From NCBI GenBank assembly GCA_020650975.1, contig JAIPMN010008569.1:1-28320 (forward strand): a DNA stretch of 28,320 nt, in the 5' to 3' direction. A model generated the notes under the pieces. That model was not told where the DNA came from. It did not search any database and saw only the letters and a list, made by a program, of their open reading frames with translations. Numbering within the stretch: position 1 is the stretch's first letter; each line of letters starts with the position of its first letter. Positions 9,226 through 20,270 of this stretch are shown in pieces. This DNA is from Apostichopus californicus. Taxonomy: Eukaryota; Echinodermata; Holothuroidea; Aspidochirotida; Stichopodidae. The translations under genes and the position numbers were made by a program.

Positions 9226-12200
9226 CTGCAACAAAAGAAATTTATAAAAAAAATTAAATGATACAACTTAGGTACAACTTAGGTATAACAATAGAAGACA
9301 TGAAAAATACAAACAATAAATAGACAAATAAATTTATACAAACTACAAAATGTACTGGTCGGGGTACAGTAATTACAGAAAATAATAGTTACTATACCTA
9401 TTGTTAGTCAGTTGTCTCACTTTCCCACCTACAGGACTCAGCCTATCAAACTGTCCCTTCCCCAATCCCTAAACCCTCCCCCCCCCCACCCCTCCTCTTG
9501 CCCTCAAAAACAACCCTACAGATGAGAGTGAGTGATAACACATCGAGATGGTTGTTTGTACAGTACGAAGACTGCCAAGTAGCATTGATAGTAAAATACA
9601 CACTGCAACTTTATTTCCACATGTAGTTGGAAAGATGCAAATAGTTCCAAAACTTGCAATGAATAATATATGCAAATAGTTCTAACTTGGCAATGAATAA
9701 TTCATGAATGACGCTGAAACACTTTGCCGCAGAGCAAACCTCAGCAATGAATGTGCAAACATTTTTTACCGGTCATATTAGGCTAGGTGGAATGGGAAGG
9801 TGCAATGGTAGGGAGTCGAGATGGGTAACAGAGAGGAGTGTAGTACAATGTTTTACTTTAGTGTGTCGCAGAGAGACCCCACTCATAATCACAGTAAATG
9901 TGCATCTTTGAATTTTGCACCGACCGGAGCTACTGGATCTTTGTACCACCCCTATAGTGAGCTGGATCATTCGTGGGTGGGGGGAGGGGGGAGGAAGGGG
10001 AGTGTCACCTTCTGTGCAAAGATCACTGATTGCAAACAAACTGCACTGCTAACAGGACCTTCAGATTCAACTCACAAGTAGAGTACAAACTTAAACATCA
10101 ACACAGTAACTTACATAGATACAATAGTTTATATTTAAAAAATTCAGATTGCATTGTCATTAAATACCCTCAAATAGTTCTTTATTTAAATAAATTGGTA
10201 CCAATCTCTCTAACTTTGGAGATACTGAAGTCAAAAAGCAGTAGTCGTAGGACCATGATCCATCCAAAGAGGAGAAGTTCTACTGGCCCAAAAAGCTGGT
10301 GTTCTATTCACCAAAGTTTACCCATCTCTCCTACAAGTGTACAGATTGAGCATTCTTTGATTTTCAACATTCATCTCTCCATTCTTTTCAGACAACCAGA
10401 AAATATCCGTAAGGATTTGCCCTTGGCTTGTAAAGACAGGATAGTTGCATATAAGAGCAAAGGAGACTTTATAAAATACTGCGAGGCGACTAGGATCAAA
10501 CTAGACTGTCGTCGACAAATGTGCGTGTACTTGATATTTCTGTGTCTTTGCAAACATTTCAATCCTTCTACAAGCACAGAAACATGTTCATTTTTGTTAA
10601 CATAAGTTTGTGTGTCAGTTACTTTTACATGGAAATACAGATTTATGAGCTCTCGCGGCTTTGGTGATGGAGGCGATGATACATGACGAACGACAGTAAA
10701 TGAATCATCATGTCCAATTTGTTATCTCGTTCTGATGAACATTCAAATTTGTACTTCAAAAAGTCTTTTAAAGATATCCTCAGAGAGGCAAACTAGAACA
10801 TTGAACTTGTTCTGTCTATAGAAGTACAGTATAGTACTGTAGGGTAGATACCAATGCATGCACAGTTTGCAGACATAAAGACCTTCCAAGATGGCTGACA
10901 ATGAGGCAATGTAATGTGGCATATAACCATATTAAATAATGCCAAACGCAATGGCCTGTCAAAGCAGTTTTGAATGGAGTGCTTTATCCTACCCCCTCCC
11001 CCTCCTCCTCCCCCTCCTCATCCCCTCAGCCATCCCCAATTCATCAGATTTCTGGCTCAAACCCAGTTCTTGGCCTATACGTACAGTATTCAAAATTGCC
11101 GTGGTGCAGGGACGCTGAGCCGAGTCTTCTGTGGATGGTACAGAATGCTAGATTGAAACAGATGATTTGGTTCCACTCTTGACAGGGAATAATTTATACA
11201 GTATCGCATCGCAATTGTTATTATTACACAGTACCTTCAACTTAAAGAAAGTATAGGCTAGATTTAGTCAATCACCTAACACTGAAGTACATACAGAATA
11301 TATTAATATCTTTTTATTTGGGGGGGGGGGTTTGAGTTTTATCTTTCTATTGTAATCCTTCAAACACTCTACGCCCTCCGACCTGTCGTGTGACCTATGA
11401 CCCTACCAACATTCACCTTCACTAACAGACGACTAAATATATGAAAGTTCATTAAAACTCAAAATGTGATCTTTCATGCCAGACTTGCCTCGTTCTGCTA
11501 ACAATTTGTAGATTGAATTGGTTTATACTCTGGTCTGTGATCTGCAGATCAAATATTGCGAGTCTTGGAGAGGATTTTGCGGTAGATAATTGACCGTCGT
11601 AGAGAGAGGCGGGAGAAACATCGGCCGCTTCTACGGTGAGTTGTGAAATGGCAAATTGTTTACTAAAGGAAGAATCCGTGACTGTGCTGTGTAAAGTTGA
11701 AATCTTATTAAAGGTGTATTTGGTGATAACACTTGTTTCTTCATTTCCTGTGTTATCGCAGTCAGAGTTGACAGAACCCTCAAGAACTCTACAGAGAGAT
11801 GGACTCGTTCTTTGACTTCGTCATGAAGAGCTTTGAACAGACTCCTTAAAGTATTGACTCATTCCGTAAATCAATCTCTACAAGTTCGTGAAAATTAACA
11901 CTTTTCCTTTAATACCGAGTTTTGTACTTTAGTTGAATATTGCTGTACGGTAGGTTTGCGACCGAGGAGGGAACGAGAATCGGAATAGAAAAGAATCGAC
12001 GGAAAAGCAGATAATGGAGGGAAAAGAAACAGACAAGTGTTTTTGAAGAGCTTTAAAGACATGCTTGGAAATGATGTCTTTCGTTATACACATTCATTGA
12101 ATAACGTGATGGTGTAGTTGACTTTGAAACCTTTTAATCCAATGATGAAAGTGAAAACACAATGGTGGCTGAATTGCAAGTAGTCCTGAGGAGGGGTTCG

Positions 12201-12239
12201 GAAATTAAGCAAGCAAACAGTCAAGAGCAGAGGGTCCCT
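9226..12239. other. Intron 1, downstream part, no confident gene
   Basis: A 10-base C run lies at 9478-9487. Two adjacent copies of a roughly 40-bp unit containing ATGCAAATAGTTC lie near 9635-9700, and an 11-base G run at 11320-11330. A plus-strand frame stays open for 191 codons (10030-10605) with an acceptor-like TTCTTTTCAG at 10382-10391. Its translation matches no family known to me, is rich in Ser, Leu and Ile, and lacks a convincing start context. It is treated as chance. Nothing else was recognised. Confidence 0.55.
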
Positions 12240-12930
12240 CTGACAGACTGGTCACTGGTAATGTCAGTCACTGGTAATGGAGTCACTGGTACCAGTCACT
12301 GGTAATGGAGACCTCAGAGTGACAAGCTTGTATGCTTACAGACCAGACTGATCTCAGACTGACATTCCTGTGTATTTACAGTCTAGACTGACCTCAGACT
12401 CAGAGATACATGTATGCTTGTATGCCTACAGACCAGACTGATCTCAGACTGACATTCTTGTATGCTTACAGTCCAGACTGATCTCAGACTGACATTCCTG
12501 TGTATCTGCAGTTAAGACTCACCTCATACTCAGAGATACATGTCTACTTACAATCCAGACTGACTGCAGACTGACATTCTTGTATGCTTATATTTTAGAC
12601 TGACCACAGATTGACATTCCTGGTAAGTTTAGACTGACCTCAGACTCAAGATATACATGTATGCTTGTATGCTTACAGACCAGACTGATCTCAGCCTGAC
12701 ATTCTTGTATGCTTACAGTCCAGACTGAACACAGACTGACAATCTTGTATGCTTACAGTCCAGACTGAACACAGACTGACAATCCAGTGTATTTACAGTT
12801 AAGACTGATCTCAGACTCAGAGATACATGTATGCTTACAGACCAGACTGATCTCAGACTGAAATTCTTGTATGCTTACAGTCTTACTGAACACAGACTCA
12901 GAGAGACATGCTGATATGTATACAGTCTAG
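12240..12930. repeat. Degenerate satellite of TCAGACTGACATTC-type units
   Basis: The array opens with four spaced copies of GTCACTGGTAATGG or close variants (12248-12308). About 15 drifting units of roughly 40-50 bp follow. They are built from CAGACTGATCTCAGACTGAC, ATTCTTGTATGCTTACAG and TCAGAGATACATGTATGC. Two or three unit variants alternate, suggesting a higher-order structure. Many units end in TGTATGCTTACAG, which resembles a weak plus-strand splice acceptor. No open frame persists. Confidence 0.85.
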
Positions 12931-13443
12931 ACTACTGATATCCACATGATGTATGACAAGCTTGTTTGCTTACATAGATCTCAACCCAGCTCAACTATTA
13001 ATAGAAACTATTTAACAACACTAAAAAAACAGTTCAGTCAAACTAACAATCACTTAAAAATTATGTCAGTTTGATATTTAAAACACACTGTGTGCAAATT
13101 ATAAAACATGTCATCCTTTAAGACTTTTCAAAATGTGTTTTGTGTCAATCAGAATTCACAAATATTTACGCTGTCTGTCTCCCTCGCTTTGTTTACTCAT
13201 AATACTCACGAGTCTGTCTCCAGACGAGTCATGATGACACCTCCACTCGCAGATGAACTCGCTAGCAAAAGTTCGTTTTCCTTGTAATAATGTTTGGTGT
13301 CTGATACCCTTCTACCTTTCATCCTTTCTTGTCATAAAATGCGAGAGTATGAAGCCCACACGGTCGACAGCGTTACAATACCCTCAATGTGTCATTACTT
13401 ATTTAAGCCCCTCTGCGCTCCCCCCGAATGAGGACTGATTAAA

Positions 13444-13459
13444 ACAACCGATCGGTTGT
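13444..13459. other. 16-bp perfect palindrome
   Basis: ACAACCGATCGGTTGT is its own reverse complement. It sits in intron 1 beside a locally GC- and CpG-richer patch (13440-13520, including GCCGTGCCGGCCGAGGCAGC). It could be a binding site for a dimeric factor or a chance occurrence. Nothing else supports a function. Confidence 0.35.
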
Positions 13460-13965
13460 AACGGCTGCACAACAAGTTGTAACTAACTACTGCCGTGCCG
13501 GCCGAGGCAGCTTCGCCTTCGATATGCTCAAAAATGTAAGCGACAGCTGGAAAAAGGCGTGAAAACTAATTTTTAAGGAAATGAAGAATTCAGTACCAGA
13601 ACACTTTGGTGTTAATAAAATAAGGGAACTCGCCCGTTTTCCCTCAGGCTCTCTGTGCTGCCAGGATCAGAAAACCCTAATCAAGTCATCAATTATTTAG
13701 ATTCGAGAATTGAGACGTCATGTTTCCCCAAAAAAAACCGACGAGAAGAAAACTCGATGCGGTTCCTTGGCGCTAATACTTTACAATTCCTGTTCAATGA
13801 GCCTTGCTCTAGACTGAGTTATCAAACTGATCCACTACTTTGATCTCTCCTCTACCACAGAACCCTCCCTCCCCCACCCTTCCATCCCCTCCCCCACCCC
13901 TTCCATCCCCCCAACCCCTGCCTCTGTTTCTCTCAATTCTCAGTAAAATAACTTGTCGGACACTT

Positions 13966-14115
13966 TGAATGGTATAATGAGAAGGAAGGGCGCTAACCGG
14001 GAGGAGGAGCCGGTCATAGAGGGCGTAGTGTTCAAAGGTTACCAGCACATTCTAGACATGGTAGAACGTGGTGCCAAGGTTGTGAGGAGACAGGTAAGCA
14101 AGGAGTGAAGTAAAT
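13966..14115 (+). repeat. Exon-like 150-bp sequence (copy A) with open frame
   Basis: This is the better-preserved member of the pair with 4657-4810. From the ATG at 13977 a 39-codon frame runs without a stop to the consensus donor GAGACAG|GTAAGC (donor GT at 14094-14095), ending in phase 0. The frame includes GVVFKGYQHILDMVERGAKV, which looks like ordinary helical protein sequence rather than random intron translation. It lies on the strand opposite to MAPKAP1. A CT-rich acceptor-like TTTCTCTCAATTCTCAG lies 35 bases before the ATG, but the frame just after it begins with a stop. It could be a first exon, a captured exon inside a transposon, or a repeat that mimics an exon. The product is not recognised. 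Confidence 0.5.
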
Positions 14116-17100
14116 TAAAATGATATCCTAGAGGCTGTTCAAACGATCCTCAAAGGCCTTCAACCATCTCCCTTTCTTCTCCCCCATCCCAACCCCCATC
14201 CCACCTATCCCTTCCCCCTCTAGTCACAACCACTCTCTCCATCTCCACCAAATCTCAATCAGACATATAATTGTGGAGAAGTTGCAGATGATCTCTGCAT
14301 TATAGTGTCAAGCTGAAAATCTCAAAACTTTTTCTACCAAAACAGAAAAAAAAGGAATTTAAGAAGCTACTACAGTAAGACATGAAAATTTTAGAACCGA
14401 ATATTGTTGACACATTACCACCACCACCACGTACAGTGTAGGGTTTATCAGTATGCTGCCCCCTATGAAGTTTTAATCAGGAAGCTCCCTAGTTTCATCT
14501 ATGTGCTACCTCATATACATGACCGTCTAGACAATATGTTAGATGGCTGTAATACTCTTTCAAGGTAGCATCAATTATAACTGCAAGGCTCCAGAGTTTG
14601 AATATTAACCATAAAATACACTAGATATGAATAATTCTTCAAAACTTTGAATTATAAAATCTGACCAAAACTACCACCAGCCTCGAAAATTTCACAAATG
14701 AAATATAAACCTATTAATTGACTTCGAAGACATGAAATACAACAAAGTTTTGAAAAGGATTTTTACATGATACCTAATTAGCACTCATAAATATTCATGA
14801 AGTATGTCAGAAGTTATAGTCAGGAAAACTAAAACTAAAAATAGTTCTGGATTCTCCTGCAACTAAATCCACTACTCATTCACAATAATAATTTATATTC
14901 CAAAGAGATATTTGTAAGTGAATTTTACTAAGACACCATTTAAATTCTCTCATTCTGTTTTTCCGTTAGGAACTCTTTCCAAGCCTATCCACCGGTATTA
15001 TTTACAGTAAGTAGTACTGTTCAGTTTATCTTACGTACTTCTCCCAAATCACACAATACCTCTTCGATCTAAGACAATTTCAAAACCTGCAAAAACACCA
15101 TTGAGCAAACCGACCAAAAACACTCTCTGCTGCAAAAAAATTACATTTTGTACAAAATTAGTGCGTTGAAGAAAGCCTGCGAACAATTCTAATTTCCGAA
15201 GGGAATAAGGCTCCTTTCGCATTTAAGACGAGATTCTCCATCGTGTAATACGAGATTTCTTGTAGTACACCACTCACACCCGAAAGTATCTCGAAAGCAT
15301 GCTCAACTCGAGAAAACCGGAGGATGAAAAAAAAAAGAGAAAGAAAAAAAATTGAGCGGTTTGCAAATTTTCCAATAACTGCTTATAAGCATCAAACTGT
15401 CCCTCGTGGCGAGCGCTCTTCATTGAAACTATCACGTATCTTTGATTCCATTATATCATGAATACTTAATTTACTCCTGACCCAAGGGAAATTGAGGATA
15501 GTGTTACCAGTAATTCTTAATTACTTACAAGAATACAAAGACCGCACGCATGCATGCATTCACGGTCGGAATCCGAGAGAAACTGGATACGAAACAGGTA
15601 CCAAGAGAGTGGAACACGAGTGTATCGTGGGAGAGGGGGGGAGGAGACAACTCTCATATGATTAGATATATACAGTAATTCAGGTATGGTTGACCCCATA
15701 GTGAACTCTGACTATATACAGTGCATGGAGTGTACAGGCTGTCATGGGGAGGCTTACAGTAAGTCTAATGAATAACAACAAACATAGGGCTCGTATATAA
15801 TATATATATATATACCCATCAACAACACATCAATCAGGAGGAGAGAAACCCACAAACGAATCTGTAATGCAACATGGACGTCTTGTTTATTATATTAAAT
15901 ATTTAATATATAATGGTACAACTAATAAATTCAGTGGATGTTGTAGCTCACTCAGTTGATACTAAATAACATCTATAAGTGATTCACAAGTGAACAGAAA
16001 CCCTTGTACTGCCTTGTGGGAGGACATACCTGACAAAAACCATTTCAAGTTGTCTGTTTGTTCACCATTGACTGTACTGTATAGGAATTTATTAAATACC
16101 CAGTTTGAGATCAAACATTTTCTACAACACTGCCCTCTTCGGAATGAAGGTACAAGGTATTACAGATCAGTTTGATGTATTGCAGCTAGAGCAGGCTTAC
16201 AATAAACTGACAGCACAGGGGGTGGGGTGTAATGGAGGAGGGGTGGGGTGGGGTGATGGAGGGGTGGGTGGGGGAGGGGTTACCTTGAGACACCTAACAA
16301 GAGATGAAACAAAGGATTTGTACTTTCATGTACTTACTGTATATAACCATGATACACCTTAAACAGGGAAATACAGTAGCACTACCCTTAAATATGAAAG
16401 AAAACCTTCTTTTTCTTTTTTTTACTTCAAAATGTTAAATTCATGTTAAAGAGGTTCTCTCTATTGTTCCAAACTGATTGCACCTTTCATCGGGAAAAGT
16501 TTTAGAAAGTAACTAATATTCAGTTTCTGGAGACACTGTGACACCACACATTATTACATACTAAATATTAATAACTTGCACCAATCCGTTAGTAGCTTAT
16601 TTCTTTGTAATGTGGGAGGGGTGGGGGAAGGAGGAACAGCAAAAGAATGGGGGAAGAGGAGGGGGATTCATTACCAAGATTTGTATCACATTTATACACA
16701 TTAAGTTATACACATGTAATAACGTTTCGATCACAAGTCTTCTTTTAGAAGCTTTACATCGTAATGTCAATGTTCCTGATGTGATTTTAGTAGGCTAGAG
16801 CTTAAAGACAAAGTTTTAACATCCCTTTGTAATAACAAAACATCCCTTAACAGTAGTGAATGAGGCTGGCACTAAATGGTGACATATTCAAACTAAAATG
16901 CAGCCTCTAACACTTACAGAGGATTTTCCCTCTCTCTCTCTCTCTCTCCTCGCTCTTTAAATCTTGATGGTTCATTATCGGTTCTCAAGTTTTTTGTGAA
17001 AAGCATAAAATCTGAGATCGTTCTTTAGCGATAAATTTTGAACAAAGATTTCATTTTATTTTGGCAAATAACATAATTATTAACTCAACCAATTAGTTTT

Positions 17101-17486
17101 ACATTACCAAGAAGAGAGAGGCCTCCTGCTTCACTCTCTTGGTTTCCATTTAATAACTTTATTTAAGTGGAATGGGGGGGGGGGGGGATAACAAAGAACT
17201 TTCTGTATATCAAAAAGTGCACCCCTTTATAAAAACCCAAAGAAAGTCTCCAATCTAACAATCTCAAGTAGGGAGAAGAACAGGTTATGTTGAGACGAGA
17301 TAACTGTGGCAAAACTGTAATATTGGGGAATAATGGAGAGGCCACAGCCTGTTACAATGAAAAGTGATAAACACAAGTAAGTGGATGTACTATGTGTAAA
17401 GACTAACAGTTCACTGACTTTTCATTTTATATTTTCTATTTTTCATTCCTTTCCTTCCATCGTTTTCTGCTCCTGTTCAACCGGGT
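14116..17486. other. Intron 1, middle part, no gene seen
   Basis: AT-rich intron with simple repeats. These are CT-rich blocks (14160-14225), a palindromic ATTAAATATTTAAT near 15895-15908, an alternating AT tract (15797-15815), a GTGGGG-rich block (16215-16280), a TC microsatellite (16930-16948) and a 14-base G run (17174-17187). A CT/CA-rich minisatellite block also precedes it at 13850-13925. No coding exon or structured RNA was recognised. Confidence 0.65.
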
Positions 17487-17572
17487 TGTTTCTCTGACAT
17501 TGTTTGCAATGTAGTTACAAAATGTTTATTCACACAATACACAAAAAATCATCCCATCGACAACCCTTGCAA

Positions 17573-17668
<96 letters not shown>

Positions 17669-18215
17669 NNNNNNNNNNNNNNNNNNNNNNNNNNNNNNNN
17701 NNNNNNNNNNNNNNNNNNNNNNNNNNNNNNNNNNNNNNNNNNNNNNNNNNNNNNNNNNNNNNNNNNNNNNNNNNNNNNNNNNNNNNNNNNNNNNNNNNNN
17801 NNNNNNNNNNNNNNNNNNNNNNNNNNNNNNNNNNNNNNNNNNNNNNNNNNNNNNNNNNNNNNNNNNNNNNNNNNNNNNNNNNNNNNNNNNNNNNNNNNNN
17901 NNNNNNNNNNNNNNNNNNNNNNNNNNNNNNNNNNNNNNNNATTCGAAATGTTTATTCACACAATACACAAAAAATCATCCCATCGACAACCCTTGCAAAT
18001 CAATCCTCCCCCCCCCCCTCCTGTTGTTTTTATTTAAATTACATTTAAGGCAAGTGTTCTACTAGGGTGTTTCTCTGACATTGTTTGCAATGTAGGTTAC
18101 AATGATTCGAAATGTTTATTCACACACAAGACACAAAAAAAATCATCCCATCGACAGCCCTTGCAAATGCCCCCCCCGCCCTTTTTTTTATATTTAGATT
18201 ACATTTAAGGCAAGT
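17487..18215. repeat. 164-bp tandem repeat, three copies, interrupted by gap
   Basis: The copies share GTTTCTCTGACATTGTTTGC, AATGTAGGTTACAATGATTC, AATGTTTATTCACACA, then CATCCCATCGACARCCCTTG and a homopolymer, then ATTACATTTAAGGCAAGTG. The ATGTTTATTCACAC landmark lies at 17522, 17948 and 18112, so the two copies right of the gap are 164 bases apart. A 54-base stretch is identical at 17521-17574 and 17947-18000. Copy 1 lacks the TGATTCGA segment of the others. The homopolymer slot holds C runs in copies 2 and 3 but G in copy 1. Confidence 0.85.
17576..17940. other. 93-base poly-G run followed by a 272-base assembly gap
   Basis: Positions 17576-17668 are uninterrupted G, and 17669-17940 are N. 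The run sits exactly where the neighbouring repeat copies carry a run of 8-11 C. Sequencing and assembly through a long dG:dC tract is unreliable. Both the length and the strand of this run should be treated as uncertain. Any reading frame across it is artificial. Confidence 0.95.
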
Positions 18216-18825
18216 GATGAACACCTCTAATTAATCAGAGGGGAGGGGCCTTCATACCTCAAATTAAATATTCATAAGTAATTATGCAAATTATGATTAA
18301 AGATATCCTGCAATAATAATTTATATACCAATTACATCTTTTACATCATTTATACCACCATTACATCATTTATACAGAAAGCTGGTCTTAATATTTTCTA
18401 TCCAATTTTGGAGTATCACAATCTTTCTGTAGGCTTTCAGCTCTGCTAATCTCATGCTTTCTTACACTTGATTTTCCCTAACCTTTCGTGCAGTGTTCCA
18501 TAATTCTATCTATGCTAAAGTTTAGGGTAAACCCACTTTACTTTCTTTAATCTTCATTAGCTTTTATTTCCTCCTGTTTTTTTTTTAATCCAATCAACTT
18601 TTCTAATATTTACAAATTGTTTGAACTTTATACTGGAATAAACTGAAACTAACCTGGTACTGAAAATATGTACTGTATGTTGACATGACGGGTAATGTCG
18701 ATACAGCGTAGCAAATGGATGATTCGATCCGTAGAACAATATTCATGTCGACCCCGTACACGTACAGGTCTGAGTGAGTAACTTTATGCCGGTATGAGAT
18801 GATATGGATGTAGGCTACTACTGCA

Positions 18826-19239
18826 CATAGGCATAGGAGGCGGGGGGGCTGGGGGGGCTGCAGCCCCCCCAACCAAATTTTTTGTTGAAAATTCGGGCAA
18901 TATGCTGAGAATTTTTCGGGCACCTACTGAAAGAAGAATAATTTGCAATGTGTTTTTCAATGGTTAAACTGATATTATTATTATCGTTATTATTGTAACG
19001 ACTTCCCCAATAATTATAACCAATATGGAAGGGTAATAACACAGAAAATATAACCAAAATTTTTCGCGCGTTCCGCGCACATTCAACAACTTACTGTGCA
19101 TGTCATATAGGTATTCATCAGTTATCGGCATGTGATGTAATAACCGATGAATGCCTATATGATAGCCAAAAATTTTGGTTATATTTTTCGGGCAAGTCGT
19201 TACAGCCCCCCCGAATAAAATTAGACTCCTACACCTATG
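18826..19239. mobile_element. 414-bp MITE-like DNA transposon with 8-bp target duplication
   Basis: The element is flanked by identical 8-base copies of CTACTGCA (18818-18825 and 19240-19247). Its termini are inverted: the left end reads CATAGGCATAGGAG and the reverse complement of the right end CATAGGTGTAGGAG. Both are followed by a subterminal GGGGGGGCTG block. Inside are further inverted pairs: GTAACGACTT (18995-19004 with 19194-19203), a 20-base arm (19045-19064 with 19168-19187), and a 24-base imperfect hairpin (19103-19126 with 19139-19162). There is no ORF, so it is non-autonomous. An 8-bp duplication is typical of the hAT and P superfamilies. Which one applies was not determined. Confidence 0.8.
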
Positions 19240-19417
19240 CTACTGCATTTGAACATTGAGGTATTATTTGTTTTAAGTACAGAAGTAGGAGAATGATACA
19301 TGATTTCTAGACATCATTACCGTTGTGGTGTTGAGATGCGGGATCTTGTCTTTACTACCATTGATGTTTCATGCAGTGATCTAACATCATTATATGAACT
19401 TTGTTGTGTTATACTGG

Positions 19418-19714
19418 TGCTGTGGCAGAGTGGATAAAGGCGGTGGCATTTGAAGTAACGAGGCTTAGCAATTGGGAGGTTCCGGGTTCGATACCCGGCC
19501 GGGTCATAGTAAGGTGGGTTTTTCATCCAAGAGCAATCTATGGTGAAAATGACTTTCTAAATTGGAAAGATTCCAAATTTGAGTGAAAATATTGAATTGG
19601 AAGCCAGTATTAATCCATAAGACCTCACAGGTTTCTCCCACCTTTGTGGTCGCTTAAGCGTGGTAAAAATAACTGCTGGTTATTAGTAGTACTATTATTA
19701 TTATTATTATTATC
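19418..19714 (+). mobile_element. tRNA-derived SINE with (ATT)n tail
   Basis: The head carries an RNA polymerase III A box, TGGCAGAGTGG (19423-19433), and B box, GGTTCGATACC (19485-19495), about 50 bases apart. The spacing and the GTGGCAGAGTGG context resemble class II (Leu/Ser-type) tRNAs. The acceptor stem does not pair and the anticodon arm is degenerate, so this is not a functional tRNA gene. A roughly 200-base unrelated body follows, ending in ATT repeats (about 19691-19712). This is the standard layout of a tRNA SINE mobilised by a LINE. No clear target-site duplication was found, so the ends are approximate. Confidence 0.8.
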
Positions 19715-19756
19715 CTAAGTGATACATAATCGTATTGTATGTATTGTTGACTATTG

Positions 19757-20270
19757 TGCACTGTAGTGGGATTGATGATGGCATTGTTAAATTGATTCTG
19801 TTGTTCTATGCAGTGGCATGGATGATGGTATTGTTAAACTGATTCTGTTGTTCACTGCAGTGGCATGGATGATGGTATTGTTAAACTGATTCTGTTGGTA
19901 TTGCAGTGGGATGGATGATGAAATTGTTAAACTGATTCTGTTGTTCTATGCAGTGGGATGGATGATGGTATTGTTAAATTGATTCTATTGTTCTATGCAG
20001 TGGATGGATGATGTTATTGTTAAATTGATTCTATTGTTCTATGCAGTGGCATGGATGATGGTATTGTTAAACTGATTCTGTTGTTCTATGCAGTGGATGG
20101 ATGATGGTATTGTTAAACTGATTCTGTTGGTATATGCAGTGGGATATGATGATGATATTGTTAAATTGATTCTATTGTTCTATGCAGTGGCATGGATGAT
20201 GTTATTGTTAAATTGATTCTATTGTTCTATGCAGTGGCATGGATGATGGTATTGTTAAACTGACTCTGTC
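19757..20270. repeat. 47-bp minisatellite, about 11 units
   Basis: Units read GCAGTGGCATGGATGATGGT, ATTGTTAAACTGATTCTGTT and GTTCTAT. GCAGTGG starts lie at 19810, 19858, 19903, 19950 and 19997, continuing to about 20231. Periods are 45-48. The units are highly similar. The array lies about 40 bases beyond the SINE tail, and no frame persists across it. Confidence 0.9.

Noticed and set aside
10030..10605. A 191-codon plus-strand open frame as a gene
   Set aside because: It is the longest non-repeat frame, but its translation shows no recognisable domain or balanced composition, and no start or donor context supports it. It is kept only as a remark in the intron description.
12300..12930. A retroelement or coding tandem-repeat protein
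   Set aside because: No frame stays open across units, and no reverse transcriptase, integrase or other retroelement motif was found anywhere in the window.
17504..18065. Poly-glycine or poly-proline open frames
   Set aside because: They consist of the 93-base G run and gap Ns and have no biological meaning.
19420..19505. A functional tRNA gene
   Set aside because: The A and B boxes are good, but the acceptor stem does not pair, the anticodon arm is degenerate, and the sequence continues into a SINE body with an ATT tail.
19401..19586. Open frame containing a GSIPGR motif
   Set aside because: Such peptides arise commonly from translating tRNA-derived SINE heads. It does not represent a protein.
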